A stretch of DNA of 64,000 bases from Nautilus pompilius (Eukaryota; Mollusca; Cephalopoda; Nautilida; Nautilidae): positions 2,430,501 through 2,494,500 of the forward strand of contig JACATO010000132.1 of NCBI GenBank assembly GCA_018389105.1, given 5' to 3'. Positions 44,901 through 51,849 of the stretch are shown here, piece by piece; position 1 is the first letter of the stretch; each line of letters starts with the position of its first letter. Under the pieces are notes generated by a model. That model was not told the DNA's origin. It worked only from the letters and a program-made list of their open reading frames with translations, and did no database searches. The translations under genes were made by a program, and so were the position numbers.

Positions 44901-47900
44901 TGGCAGTGTGGCTCATACGTTGTGGTTGTGTGTAACGGTATGTAGAAACAGGGACTGAATGAAAATTACCCTGTGCGGAGTTTATATCTGTTACTGTAAT
45001 ACCTCGGTCACTACACCATGGCATAGTAATTGAAATGGAATTTTTTTGTAAAGACCTTTGAACGCCATGGCATAATATGCTAGGTATTCATGAAAAGCTG
45101 ATTTGTGCATTCCGGTGACTTGGTTTACCACATCACTACTGCAGCTGAGTGAGTGAATTTTTCAGATTTTTGTGAAACTATTACGTCCATCCAATGAAAT
45201 TTCTCTACATTTAGTTTATACTAGATGGCCCCACTAAAGGAAAGATGTCATAATTTCTCAGTTGATTTTGAGTTGAAGATGGCTATTTGTCTGTTGTACA
45301 GCTGTTCTCCTTCAGATTGGCCCAATCTGATGACATCTGAAATATGAGCTAAATATGCCTGCGTCTTATAATGGAAATTGTTTTGGGGGTTTTTACAGAT
45401 CAAAATGAGGGGGGTTAGGGGGGGTTATATATGATAGCGTATAATACATGGCACTTTACGGTATATCCTGTTCTGTCATTGATCAGTCTCTGATTTTAAA
45501 TGTTGATGCAGTCACTTAAAATAATTAAATTTGGAAATTTAGTAGTTGATAACTAACAAGGTTAAGTTCCCTTTTATTGCAACTTCTGTTCCAAAATATT
45601 GCACTTATTCACTAGACACACAAAGAATGCAGACCAACAGTAGATTTTGCATAGTTTGTTTTTTTAAATACTAATTAAGATTTTAAAAAAAAATGTATAC
45701 TTTTTACAGCTTCAGAATATTTAAGGTAGAAATGAAAAGGTAAAAAAAATAATAAATTTGTCACCAATCAAAACCTGCTTTCTTTTGTAAAGTAGCAAAA
45801 TGTAGTCTGCTAATTGATAATTTTAGGTTTCAGGCATTCTTGGAAATAATCTGTCGCCGACCACCAAACGCCAGCCAATGCGAGAAAAAAGAAAAAAGAA
45901 TAATTTGTAAAATCGAAAAAAAATATACTGTCAGTGTTTTAAATCCAGAATTCATCACTTAAGATTATACTAAGCTTTCACAAACAGTTTGGTTTCCTTT
46001 ATAAGTTTTGTCAGTGTACAAAAGTCTAGGATATAATATTATGAACTATGCTTTCCTCTTTAGAGAAAGTATCTACAAATTTATTTTTAGGAATACATAG
46101 AGATGCAAAGACAACTTGCCTTACAAAGGCTTCAGGAGCAGGAGAGAGAGATGCAGATCAGATTAGAACATCAGAAACAACTGACTCATATTAGACAGAT
46201 GCAAGCCTATGGCTATGGTCAGGTCTGTATAATCTTTCAATTAATATTTATGGTCACTTAACTATTAATGTGCTGTAAAGTAGGTATATTGAAGTTGTGT
46301 TATTTTTTTCTTGTGTTGAACAGCATTTCAGTTTTTATCATTTTGGACTTCTTAAATGAAAGCAACATGTTCAAATTTAATTATTTTCTAGGGAAAAAAA
46401 CTGCAGATGTGAATTTAGTTGTGAATAGATATTTTAATTTGTTTTTTTTTTTTTAACTTTTCATGTTTCTTTTGCCTTCCAGTTCTGCTAATCATGAGAG
46501 CAGTAACAGTTTTCACTCAATGCAGTGATTGAAAATGTTAGTTTTTTACAATTGTTTTTCTCACCAATGTATTTTAAAGATGAGTTGAATAATTTTAAGT
46601 AAGCAAAGCCATTCATGAATAATTGCATTTGTTATCAATTTGAAAAATGTTGCCAGTGGGTCACCACTGAGAATGATGCTGGCAAACACAAGAAATTTTC
46701 ACAAATATTAAAATGCTTCAAAATATACTTAAAGCAAGCACCAGTTGTTGAATCTGCAAAGAGCCCTAAAATTATTACTGTAAAAGTAGATTACTGAAAT
46801 TTTACTTGTATCTATAAATAATAGAAATGAAAACATTTTAATACAACTATATTTGCATTGAAGGAGTACACCATTTTATTTGAGAAATTCTAGTGTTTAT
46901 CTCTGTTAGCACATTACCAGGAACTAAAATGCCATATCATCTTGCATGATTTTAGAATCAGGTATATTTGTGGTGCTGTGCGTGTGTGTACATTTTTTGA
47001 TGTCTGTTTTCTTGAACAACATAAAAGATGTGTATGAAAAAAGTAGGTGACAACAAGAAAGAGAAGTTGATTTCTGATGATGATAAAATGTGCAACTGCC
47101 AAAAAAATGATTCTACTCAAAATTTCTAAGGATCAAATATTATGAACAATCCGTGAACATTACATTTAATACCAATACAATTTACTTTATCCCAAACCAT
47201 AATTCTCTTTGTTTCTTTCATCCAGTTTGTCCAAATTTACTTCCTTGCTTTAAGACTTGAGATGCGCACAGATGTAGTTTCCTGGTTTTTAATGTAAATG
47301 TTAAGATGTTGCATACTGTCATTTTGTCATTTAAGAGCTTTGTTTATTGATTTCCTTCAACTTTCTCACGCTGCCTGTATACTGTAGTAGTAATATTTTT
47401 ATATGGTGGTTCCTTTGATCAGCCCTTTAATACATGGATTAATGTACATGTTTGTGAACATGACTTCAGATGATTTTTTGTTACCAAACAATTCAAAGTC
47501 ATTCTGTTAGGATTTTTATTGTGTGCTTTCTAGCACTATTTTTAAAGCACTTTTGGCATCTTAACGAATGAAAGGGCTCATGTCGCAATTTGTTATCAAG
47601 CTTGGAATGATTAGAAGTAACAGAATGGTGTTCCTTTTATTTTTGAAAAACAGATTTTTTTAATCACTATAATAAATTCTACCTGGTAAGTATACAGATA
47701 TGAAAACATTGCTACACTTTGCTGTGAAATCTGGCATAAATATATAACTTCATTAAATTTTATTCAGACCAAAGATGAAATGATAAAGCAATCATTTTAC
47801 CTAGATAGAGGTTGTTTCTTTTTGTTATCTTTATAGCTAAATTAGTCATTATCACCTGTAGTCACATCAAATAATTGAGACGTGTTACTGGAAATGTTAT

Positions 47901-49978
47901 TTTTTCCCATTTCTCTCAGGCTTATGGCTCCCAAAGTTGTCCTCAAAACTACAGTCCAGGAGGTTCATTGGAAAGCTCACCTGTCCATCAAATACAACAC
48001 CAGTCTGGAACATTCAACCAGCAGTCAGTTCCTTCTCAAGGTTTAATTTTACCTGGCTCTGTACCATCACAATCTGTGGCAACCAACCAAGTATACATTT
48101 CATCAAATATTCAACCTGGATACCAGCAACCAGCATTAACTTACCAACCTTCAGCACAACTCCAGAATTTACCTGCAGGATACAACCAACCTCCTCCAGA
48201 ATCTACACAAGATCCTCTACCAAACTCTTATGCAGGACAAAGGATGTCTTTTAATTCAGTGACTTGTCAACCATCTAGCTTACCTCCAAAGATACCTCAA
48301 CCTGGCCAGACTCTTTCTAATTCAGAATATTCATCGTTAAATATGCAAGGTAAAGTTTTATTTTTTAATAAAAGGCTAATTAAATATATTTCAGGATTAT
48401 GAACTGAGAAGGTAAAAAGTTAAAAAAAAAATTTTTTTTTAAATACCAAGTGTCCATCAGTCTGACGAGCAACGGTGATACAATTAAGTTTTTTTTCTCT
48501 AAACGTTTGTGCTGAATGGCTGAAATTATTGTAATTTGCATTTGTAAAAAAAAAAGAGAGAGAGAGAACAGAATTGTTCCACTAGCATGACACTGTTAAT
48601 CTGGGCATACAACAAGTAAAATCTTTCATTGCTCAAAAATAAAACTGAAAGGAAATTCATCACTTGTACCATCTATCAATTTGTCAAAACCTCTGTCAGA
48701 CAAATCAAGATTAGGCCAAGTAAAAAAAAAAAAAAAAAACTTTTAAAAGTGATAGCCATTTGGGTTGGATTTTTTGAACATTGCTTGCCATATCTGCCAT
48801 CCAGATTCCTTTGCTGATCTTGCCCGTGTCATCTCATGTTACAAAGAAACTCCTCCAGTAGGAATAAAAATACCTGAGATGTATCTGGTAAGACCTTCAT
48901 GTATTGGTAGTCAATAAGTCAGGTTTCAACAATTCACATTTTGATGTATTATCTGGGTTCTGAGAGGACTTGCATCCACTGCCATTGTCTTTAGCCCACA
49001 GTTGAGTATGGAGGTGGAGTGTTATGGTACTGACTGTAATCTGGCTGGTGGAAAATAATGGAGTAAAATTCTTTGTTATACTTGGTTTAGCTACCATTAC
49101 CTGCATGTAATGACTGTTTGGCGTTGAATCAGGAAAATTTTGTCACGGTGGTCCAGGTTCTCCTGTATCCCCATCAGTGCTTCATTTATTGCTTTTTCTC
49201 TGCCTGGCAATCATTAAAAACATTGTTACAACTAATGTCTTAGATGATGAAATATCTTCTCAGCTGCTCTAGTCATTTTTACCAATTTATCATATTCTTT
49301 GGATAACCTTTTGCAATGTATATTGCCCCATATATTCTCATGTCTTTTCAAACCAAAAGTTACTACAAAATAAGTTTTAAAAGATTCAAATATCAATTTT
49401 TATTTGTTGATATTCAATTCCTTTTGGTAGGATTAGTAAACTATCTCTATCTTTAGCAGATAAACAGGTGTTGATACTTCCTAGATACAGTTTGATTTAA
49501 ATCTTTCACCTGATTTTCTTCAGAAACTCAAAGCACTACTATTACTAAAGAGATTAAGCGAACTTTCATTTGCACATATCACCCTACTCAAATCTAACCA
49601 ATTGAAGTGTGTTTTGGATTTATATGGCAAAAATTGCTGGGTTATTTTATTCAAGCCCCATTGTTACCAAATATTTTCTAACTAATCTATCCAATAGCTT
49701 GGCAATACTCCAATCTCTGAAGCTAATATACCACAAGTAATTCAGAATCTTATGCACAAAAGTGTTTGTGTCATGTGAAGCATCTGTGCATTAATTTTAG
49801 AAAAAAAGTGTACAGAAATAAGTTAGCTACCTTTTTACTTTCAGATTTAACAGCAGGTACTCTTTCCCATCAGTCAGTCTACACTACACCACAGCAGTTT
49901 GTAGCTGCTTCCAACCAGCAAACCAGTGGTCACCAACTGAAGAATTCCCATGAAACAGAACTCATATCTTTTGACTAA
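2645..49978 (+). CDS. HGS: Hrs / HGS, ESCRT-0 subunit (13 exons, 5' end outside window)
   Basis: Exons 2645-2737, 4856-4976, 7584-7705, 9542-9663, 11395-11470, 14449-14547, 26264-26347, 29832-30005, 35310-35520, 36687-36859, 46091-46222, 47920-48349 and 49845-49978 join with matching phases into 656 codons plus TAA. In order the protein shows a partial VHS domain (1 to about 75), a FYVE finger (about 93-152, eight Cys, RKHHCR), a UIM (190-204), a [13 protein letters not shown] block (252-264), PSAP (279-282), the Hrs helical domain (about 303-460), and a Gln/Pro/Ser tail ending LISFD. From the family: Hrs binds PI3P on early endosomes, captures ubiquitinated cargo, pairs with STAM and recruits ESCRT-I through PSAP-TSG101; terminal LISFD resembles a clathrin box. 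About 65 N-terminal residues are missing upstream. The tail is shorter than in the roughly 777-residue human protein. Exon borders were placed by eye from splice consensus and protein similarity. Confidence 0.95.
2738..4855 (+). other. HGS intron a-b
   Basis: GTAAGT...CAG intron. It contains the SINE at about 2925-3180; otherwise it is AT-rich with no feature I recognise. Confidence 0.8.
2925..3180 (+). repeat. tRNA-derived SINE-like repeat
   Basis: Contains a perfect RNA polymerase III box B, GGTTCAAATCC (2973-2983), and a box A-like stretch about 44 bases upstream (near 2929). The arrangement fits a tRNA head followed by an unrelated body of some 200 bases. There is no clear A-rich tail. 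Lineage and copy number cannot be judged from one copy. Confidence 0.55.
4856..4976 (+). CDS. HGS: HGS coding exon b (VHS domain end)
   Basis: Forty codons plus one base. It encodes the C-terminal VHS helices with the typical block [19 protein letters not shown]. The acceptor is TTTTCAG, the donor is GAAG|GTAAGT, and it exits in phase 1. Confidence 0.93.
5895..6292 (-). mobile_element. hAT terminal fragment, same family as the 61-63 kb element
   Basis: Read on the minus strand from 6292 it begins CAGGGGTTGGCAA and follows the sequence at 61099-61470 almost base for base for about 370 bases, including the GCCTCTG.GGGCCGGATAG block. The match stops near 5900, so only one end of the transposon is present. 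The eight bases outside the terminus (6293-6300) would be the target duplication, but I could not find their partner. It is a non-autonomous or truncated copy in the HGS intron. Confidence 0.85.
5944..5971 (+). repeat. (ATT)n microsatellite
   Basis: About nine ATT units following a T run inside the hAT fragment. The matching place in the 61 kb copy has only an A/T-rich run, so the repeat expanded after the copies separated. Confidence 0.85.
7584..7705 (+). CDS. HGS: HGS coding exon c (VHS-FYVE linker, first FYVE cysteines)
   Basis: Enters in phase 1 (split Gly codon) and exits in phase 0. It encodes the linker with [10 protein letters not shown] and the start of the FYVE finger: W93, then the first CxxC pair (C99, C102). 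The exon ends after R111-K112, so the signature RKHHCR is split across the intron. The acceptor is TTTTTTAG and the donor is AAA|GTAAGA. Confidence 0.94.
7706..9541 (+). other. HGS intron c-d
   Basis: GTAAGA...CTAG intron, AT-rich with many T tracts. No element or coding signal recognised. Confidence 0.8.
9542..9663 (+). CDS. HGS: HGS coding exon d (FYVE zinc finger core)
   Basis: Encodes the remaining six zinc ligands (C115, C118, C123, C126, C145, C148), the HHCRNC part of the PI3P-binding motif and the terminal RVC motif. All eight FYVE cysteines are present when joined with the previous exon, so the domain looks functional. It exits in phase 2. Confidence 0.96.
9664..11394 (+). other. 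HGS intron d-e
   Basis: GTAAGA...ATAG intron, AT-rich. A short TA repeat lies near 10475-10490. Nothing else recognised. Confidence 0.8.
11395..11470 (+). CDS. HGS: HGS coding exon e (post-FYVE linker)
   Basis: Twenty-five codons plus one base entering in phase 2. It contains [15 protein letters not shown], which matches the conserved segment just after FYVE in Hrs. The acceptor ATATAG follows a long T tract and the donor is CAG|GTTTGT. Confidence 0.88.
11471..14448 (+). other. HGS intron e-f
   Basis: GTTTGT...TTAG intron. It contains a Tc1-like remnant (about 12150-12480) and a 13-base C run (13206-13218). The remainder is AT-rich with no recognised feature. Confidence 0.8.
12150..12480 (-). 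pseudogene. Tc1-like transposase remnant
   Basis: On the minus strand the segment near 12250-12320 reads [16 protein letters not shown], matching the second catalytic Asp region of Tc1-like transposases (FxxxDDNAxPH). Upstream is TDLYI, and downstream near 12180-12215 is a degraded counterpart of SPDLNPIENVW. Stops and frameshifts interrupt it. No terminal repeats were located, so the limits are approximate. Confidence 0.6.
14449..14547 (+). CDS. HGS: HGS coding exon f (ubiquitin-interacting motif)
   Basis: Thirty-three codons, phase 0 at both ends. It contains [15 protein letters not shown] (residues 190-204), an acidic patch followed by the alternating LALALS helix. In the family this double-sided UIM can bind ubiquitin on two faces, and all the key Ala, Leu and Ser positions are kept. 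The donor is GAG|GTTTGT. Confidence 0.94.
15763..16987 (+). mobile_element. Mariner element, copy 1
   Basis: 1,225 bases bounded by inverted repeats (left GAAGTCTGTCGAAAAAGTAT, continuing CCGACCTTA; right its near-perfect complement) and flanked by TA on both sides, the mariner target. The size is typical for the superfamily. The transposase lies on the + strand within it. Confidence 0.9.
15935..16916 (+). pseudogene. Mariner transposase, copy 1 (broken)
   Basis: Starts MTERVEQR and ends YFEGD before TAG, as in the GVQW3/SETMAR-type mariner family. Conserved parts in order: an HTH region ([14 protein letters not shown]), WVYGYD, VHHE, HHDN and [14 protein letters not shown]. The catalytic triad is readable (GDEAW, HHDN, SDF) with 34 residues between the second and third Asp, i.e. 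DD34D. It is dead: there is a frameshift near 16080-16160, an in-frame TAG at 16488-16490, and a loss of about 25 residues between YGYD and KVMLTVFFD. An intact relative would be about 345 residues. It arrived by transposition and is antisense to nothing in HGS. Confidence 0.9.
21087..21909. mobile_element. Decayed Tigger/pogo-like element
   Basis: The left end carries AGAACCTCTTATCTAGAATG and the right end is its diverged complement (TCTGGATAAGAGACATTCTA), with TA next to the left terminus. A TAGAACCTCTTATC-type terminus is common in Tigger elements. The roughly 820-base interior has no intact transposase; a short minus-strand frame (21501-21713) may be a relic of its 3' end. Confidence 0.5.
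24378..24402 (+). repeat. (TTTC)n microsatellite
   Basis: About six TTTC units within a pyrimidine-rich stretch of intron f-g. Confidence 0.85.
26238..26252 (+). repeat. (TA)n run beside splice acceptor
   Basis: About seven TA units directly upstream of the T tract and AG that open exon g, so it overlaps the likely branch-point and polypyrimidine region. Confidence 0.8.
26264..26347 (+). CDS. HGS: HGS coding exon g (linker)
   Basis: Twenty-eight codons ([11 protein letters not shown]...) at the position where Hrs has a basic, low-conservation linker after the UIM. Frame continuity, the acceptor (a TA repeat and T tract ending TTTTAG) and the donor ACT|GTAAGT support it. It follows the longest intron of the gene (11.7 kb). 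Confidence 0.85.
26348..29831 (+). other. HGS intron g-h
   Basis: GTAAGT...TTAG intron. AT-rich, T tracts, no element or coding signal that I recognise. Confidence 0.8.
29832..30005 (+). CDS. HGS: HGS coding exon h (PSAP motif)
   Basis: Fifty-eight codons, phase 0. It contains [15 protein letters not shown], a highly conserved Hrs block, then a Thr/Ala-rich stretch with PSAP at 29949-29960. In Hrs, PSAP binds the UEV domain of TSG101 and recruits ESCRT-I, so this exon carries the hand-over signal from ESCRT-0. Confidence 0.94.
30006..35309 (+). other. HGS intron h-i
   Basis: GTAAGT...TTAG intron. It contains the Tc1-like remnant at about 31.4-32.4 kb and a short TTGG repeat near 34271-34287. 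The rest is AT-rich and unrecognised. Confidence 0.8.
31430..32400 (-). pseudogene. Tc1-like transposase remnant
   Basis: On the minus strand near 31490-31545 it reads [17 protein letters not shown], the Tc1 signature usually seen as WPAQSPDLNPIEHLW. Near 31665-31700 it reads VLIQHDD, matching the second catalytic Asp. The segment around 31930-31985 is basic and may be the N-terminal side. Many stops and frame changes. Outer limits are estimated. Confidence 0.65.
35310..35520 (+). CDS. HGS: HGS coding exon i (Hrs helical domain, start)
   Basis: Seventy codons plus one base. It encodes [16 protein letters not shown], then [15 protein letters not shown] and [10 protein letters not shown], matching the N-terminal half of the Hrs helical domain that pairs with STAM. 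It exits in phase 1 with donor GAA|GTATGC. Confidence 0.94.
35521..36686 (+). other. HGS intron i-j
   Basis: GTATGC...ATAG intron of 1.2 kb, AT-rich, nothing recognised. Confidence 0.85.
36687..36859 (+). CDS. HGS: HGS coding exon j (coiled coil; GC donor)
   Basis: Enters in phase 1 and encodes [19 protein letters not shown], then a long charged helix ending [10 protein letters not shown]. The frame of the next exon (EYIEMQRQL) fits only if this exon ends at CAT before GCAAGT, which makes a GC-AG intron. The final His stands where vertebrate Hrs has Gln. Confidence 0.92.
36860..36865 (+). promoter_or_regulatory. GC splice donor (GCAAGT)
   Basis: GCAAGT is the consensus of the rare GC donor class apart from the T-to-C change. 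No GT in the vicinity keeps the reading frame into the next exon. Confidence 0.85.
37733..38255. mobile_element. Tigger-like fragment or MITE
   Basis: Begins CAGTCGATCCTCATTATACA followed by GGGGTTGTGTTCC, a typical Tigger terminus. A weak inverted counterpart (GTGTATAACAAGAGTACC) lies near 38231-38250. I see no transposase in between. The right border is uncertain. Confidence 0.45.
40040..40770 (-). pseudogene. Tc1-like transposase remnant
   Basis: On the minus strand near 40245-40285 one frame reads [12 protein letters not shown], an eroded version of the Tc1 NFIFMDDNARPH block. The stretch 40155-40195 is a degraded SPDLNPIEH region by position and base pattern. Heavily mutated; assignment rests on these two blocks in the correct order and spacing. 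Confidence 0.45.
42240..43480 (-). mobile_element. Mariner element, copy 2 (nested)
   Basis: 1,241 bases with inverted repeats GAGGTGTAGTCAAAAAGTAT (continuing CCGACCTT) at both ends and TA duplications at 42238-42239 and 43481-43482. It lies wholly inside the pogo-like element, so it inserted later. Confidence 0.92.
42300..43273 (-). pseudogene. Mariner transposase, copy 2 (broken)
   Basis: On the minus strand from 43273: [45 protein letters not shown], then in other frames [31 protein letters not shown] and [17 protein letters not shown]. It is the same family as copy 1 but retains more of the middle, losing only about 8 residues after PRPKKAR. The second and third catalytic Asp motifs are intact. 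At least three frameshifts (near 42835, 42700 and 42530) kill it. The 3' end of the frame is approximate. Confidence 0.9.
43757..44916 (-). pseudogene. Pogo-like transposase (broken)
   Basis: From 44916 on the minus strand: [20 protein letters not shown]...[17 protein letters not shown], an HTH of the pogo/CENP-B type. Next, [20 protein letters not shown] and [15 protein letters not shown] are DDE-domain blocks. Next, [14 protein letters not shown] and EDDMLW, and finally an acidic tail DEFDGF before TAA near 43757. These lie in different frames, so there are several frameshifts. Part of the middle (the RRPGALRR...DSFRGH region) is weak or deleted. An upstream ATG at 45024 is possible but the HTH favours 44916. 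Confidence 0.8.
46091..46222 (+). CDS. HGS: HGS coding exon k (coiled coil)
   Basis: Forty-four codons, phase 0 at both ends. It encodes [20 protein letters not shown] and continues the helix to the QAYGYGQ turn. This is the C-terminal end of the Hrs core coiled coil. The donor is CAG|GTCTGT. Confidence 0.93.
46223..47919 (+). other. HGS intron k-l
   Basis: GTCTGT...TCAG intron, AT-rich, no recognised element. Confidence 0.85.
47920..48349 (+). CDS. HGS: HGS coding exon l (Gln/Pro-rich tail)
   Basis: The largest exon: 143 codons plus one base. Composition is low-complexity (Gln, Pro, Ser, Tyr, Asn) with recurring GYQQP- and GYNQP-like units, and it is probably disordered. A short block [14 protein letters not shown] resembles the start of the vertebrate Hrs tail. 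Another open frame across 47937-48254 is a shadow of this exon. Confidence 0.88.
48350..49844 (+). other. HGS intron l-m
   Basis: GTAAAG...TCAG intron. A and T tracts near 48425 and 48722. The 48.78-49.22 kb stretch may be a very old non-LTR reverse transcriptase relic (see findings); nothing firm. Confidence 0.8.
49845..49978 (+). CDS. HGS: HGS terminal coding exon (LISFD)
   Basis: Enters in phase 1 and ends in TAA. The last five residues are LISFD, identical to the C-terminus of vertebrate Hrs, where this region binds the clathrin terminal domain. That identity after a divergent tail confirms the gene end. The acceptor is TTTTCAG. Confidence 0.95.
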
Positions 49979-50425
49979 AGAGTTGTTCCCAGTTTAATTA
50001 AATGCACATATTTAGTCTTTATTGATAATGAAGTTTACTGCCTAATTTTATTGCTTAATTAGTGAAATTGTGATGTTGATATATATAATTTCAGAATTTT
50101 CTTATTTTTTTTTTAAAACTGGCTTGCATTAATGTTTACTGAAATGTTTTCTTCAAAAAATACATTGAAAACTTTAAAATGAAAAAAATATATATATAAT
50201 TTTAGAAACATTATGGCAGAAAGAAAAAAATTTAATTCATCAAGCAGTAAATCCATTTGATTTAAGCAGCTTTTTTTTTTTTGTCCTCTGGAGGAAAAAT
50301 GGATATTCAGTCTTGCCTTAGCCCAAATTAGCATATATTCTTGTGATACTTGTGGAATCTTTGGTTTTGGAAAGTAGACTGTTTCAAATATTGTTTCCTT
50401 AATAAACTAACTTTTTTGTCAAAAT
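49979..50425 (+). other. HGS: HGS 3' untranslated region
   Basis: Sequence from the stop codon to about 20 bases past the AATAAA at 50401. It is AT-rich with A and T tracts and no further coding signal. The exact cleavage site is inferred. Confidence 0.6.
50401..50406 (+). promoter_or_regulatory. Poly(A) signal AATAAA
   Basis: A canonical AATAAA 423 bases after the HGS stop, followed within about 30 bases by a GT-rich tract (near 50430-50445) that fits a downstream element. It is the best candidate for HGS cleavage and polyadenylation. Confidence 0.65.
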
Positions 50426-50654
50426 TAAATTTGTGTGTTGTTTCTTATTGAGACAACTTGTGGTCTGAACCTACCATTGTTCATTAAAACTTGGCGAGTA
50501 ATTTTACTCGGGGTATTTCGCATCAAATGTACACATTTTCCAGCAAATTTTTGACACAGTCTCAGATTTCACTCATTTTTTGTGCAAGTATTTGTTTCTA
50601 TAGTGAAACAACATGTGCCGATTTTAGGAGGTCCCCCCAAATTCGGACTTTGTG

Positions 50655-51660
50655 GTAGTCAGGAATGAACATGGAAAGGAAAAAAAATCAAAAGTGCCTG
50701 GTACTAAACAATCTCAAGAGGAACTATTTCAAAAATTCAGAGAAGCACCCTAATTTGAAAGTTGGATTTTCAAAGTTTGCCATGCTCCATCCCTCACTGT
50801 GTATCCTGGCTGGTTCAAGTGGTGCTCACTGTGTGTGTATGATCCATCAAAATTTGAAACTCGTAATGATTGGATCAAAGATGTCACATATCATCATGTG
50901 ATAGCACGCACAACCCAGCACGACCGGCATGTTATTTTAGAACTTGTGAAAGTTGCCCATCAATTGAAGACTTCAAAAAGGAGCTGCTAAGCGCTTATGA
51001 ACTAGAGGGGTTAACGAAATTCAGTTAAAACAATGGACATCCACCAACAGTTCTGAGCTTAGCTCCATGGTGCTGCCTTTGGGAGAATTTAGTGAGACAC
51101 AACTTCATTTCTAAGGCTCAATCTGAGTTTTTGAAAAAATTAAAAAGACGAAATTGGTGAAGGAGAATCTGTCATCATTGGAGATTTTTCAAAGAACTAT
51201 TCCTTTTGTTGTGCAGGATGCTCAAATCAGACGGCAAACTGAACCATGATCCGTTCACAGTGATATCAGAGTGCAATATTCACAATGTTGTCTCAACCTT
51301 TTTCAAAGAATGCTCATTGAGCACTTTATGTCAAAAAACTATTTCTCAGGGTTAGGAAGGCTTTGCAATTCTTATATCGACCTCACAACCATCTATGTCA
51401 TCACAAATCACAGTATGGTATAGATGCAGAATGGTATTTTTTTTTTTTTTTTTGGCACCTGTCATGGAAAAGGCCCTTCGGATGGGATGGGAGGCACAGC
51501 CAAGCGAGAAGCAACCCCATGTGAGAGCTTGCGCGCCTTTGCCAAAAATGGGCTGAATGAAATGAAATTTGGTTACAGGACCCAAGACTTATTTTCCACT
51601 TCTGCTCTGGAGCACCAAGAAACTTCATTTACTATCTCAGATAGTGCCTATGGGTGAACC
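50655..51660 (+). pseudogene. Transposon-associated protein of unnamed arthropod family (broken)
   Basis: Pieces in order on the + strand: KCLVLNNLKRNYFKN, HPNLKVGFSKFAMLHPSLCI, LAGSSGAHCVCMIHQN, then FLKKLKRRNW, a HDPFTVISECNIHN block, and finally CHGKGPSDGMGGTAKREA. I recognise this order (GFSKFAxLRP, LAGxSGTHxVCVCxxHQN, then SHGKGPxDGxGGxxKR) from proteins that recur in many arthropod genomes and behave like mobile-element products, but I cannot name the family. Frameshifts and stops occur throughout, and a 20-base T run (about 51436-51454) interrupts the last motif. The biochemical role is unknown to me. Confidence 0.7.
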
Positions 51661-51849
51661 TTCTTTGTAGCAACAGGATTCCATGGCTTACGTGTCCTTA
51701 TTGGCTCTACCTTTCTTTTAACTTGCCTTCTACGGACAATATCACAACACTTCTCATCTAGCTACCTGATGTATGACTTTTCCTAATTTACAGTGTTAAA
51801 CTTTTAATTTAAAAATGGTTATATAACCCCTTTGCTTTATACTTTAAAC

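Larger units (their letters stand above)
42085..45461 (-). mobile_element. Pogo-like element with nested mariner
   Basis: Inverted terminal repeats CCTTAAAGTGCCATGTATTA (left) and CCGTAAAGTGCCATGTATTA (as complement of the right end) differ at one base and are flanked by TA at 42083-42084 and 45462-45463. The span is 3,377 bases; removing the nested mariner and its TA leaves 2,134, a normal size for the group. The transposase is on the minus strand. Confidence 0.9.
36860..46090 (+). other. HGS intron j-k (GC-AG, 9.2 kb)
   Basis: Starts GCAAGT and ends TTTTTAG. It contains a Tigger-like fragment (about 37733-38255), a Tc1-like remnant (about 40040-40770), and the pogo-like element with a nested mariner (42085-45461). 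Nothing was recognised between these. Confidence 0.85.

Noticed and set aside
47937-48254. A 105-codon + strand open frame inside the HGS tail exon
   Set aside because: It is an alternative frame of exon 47920-48349; the exon frame continues the protein in phase and ends in LISFD.
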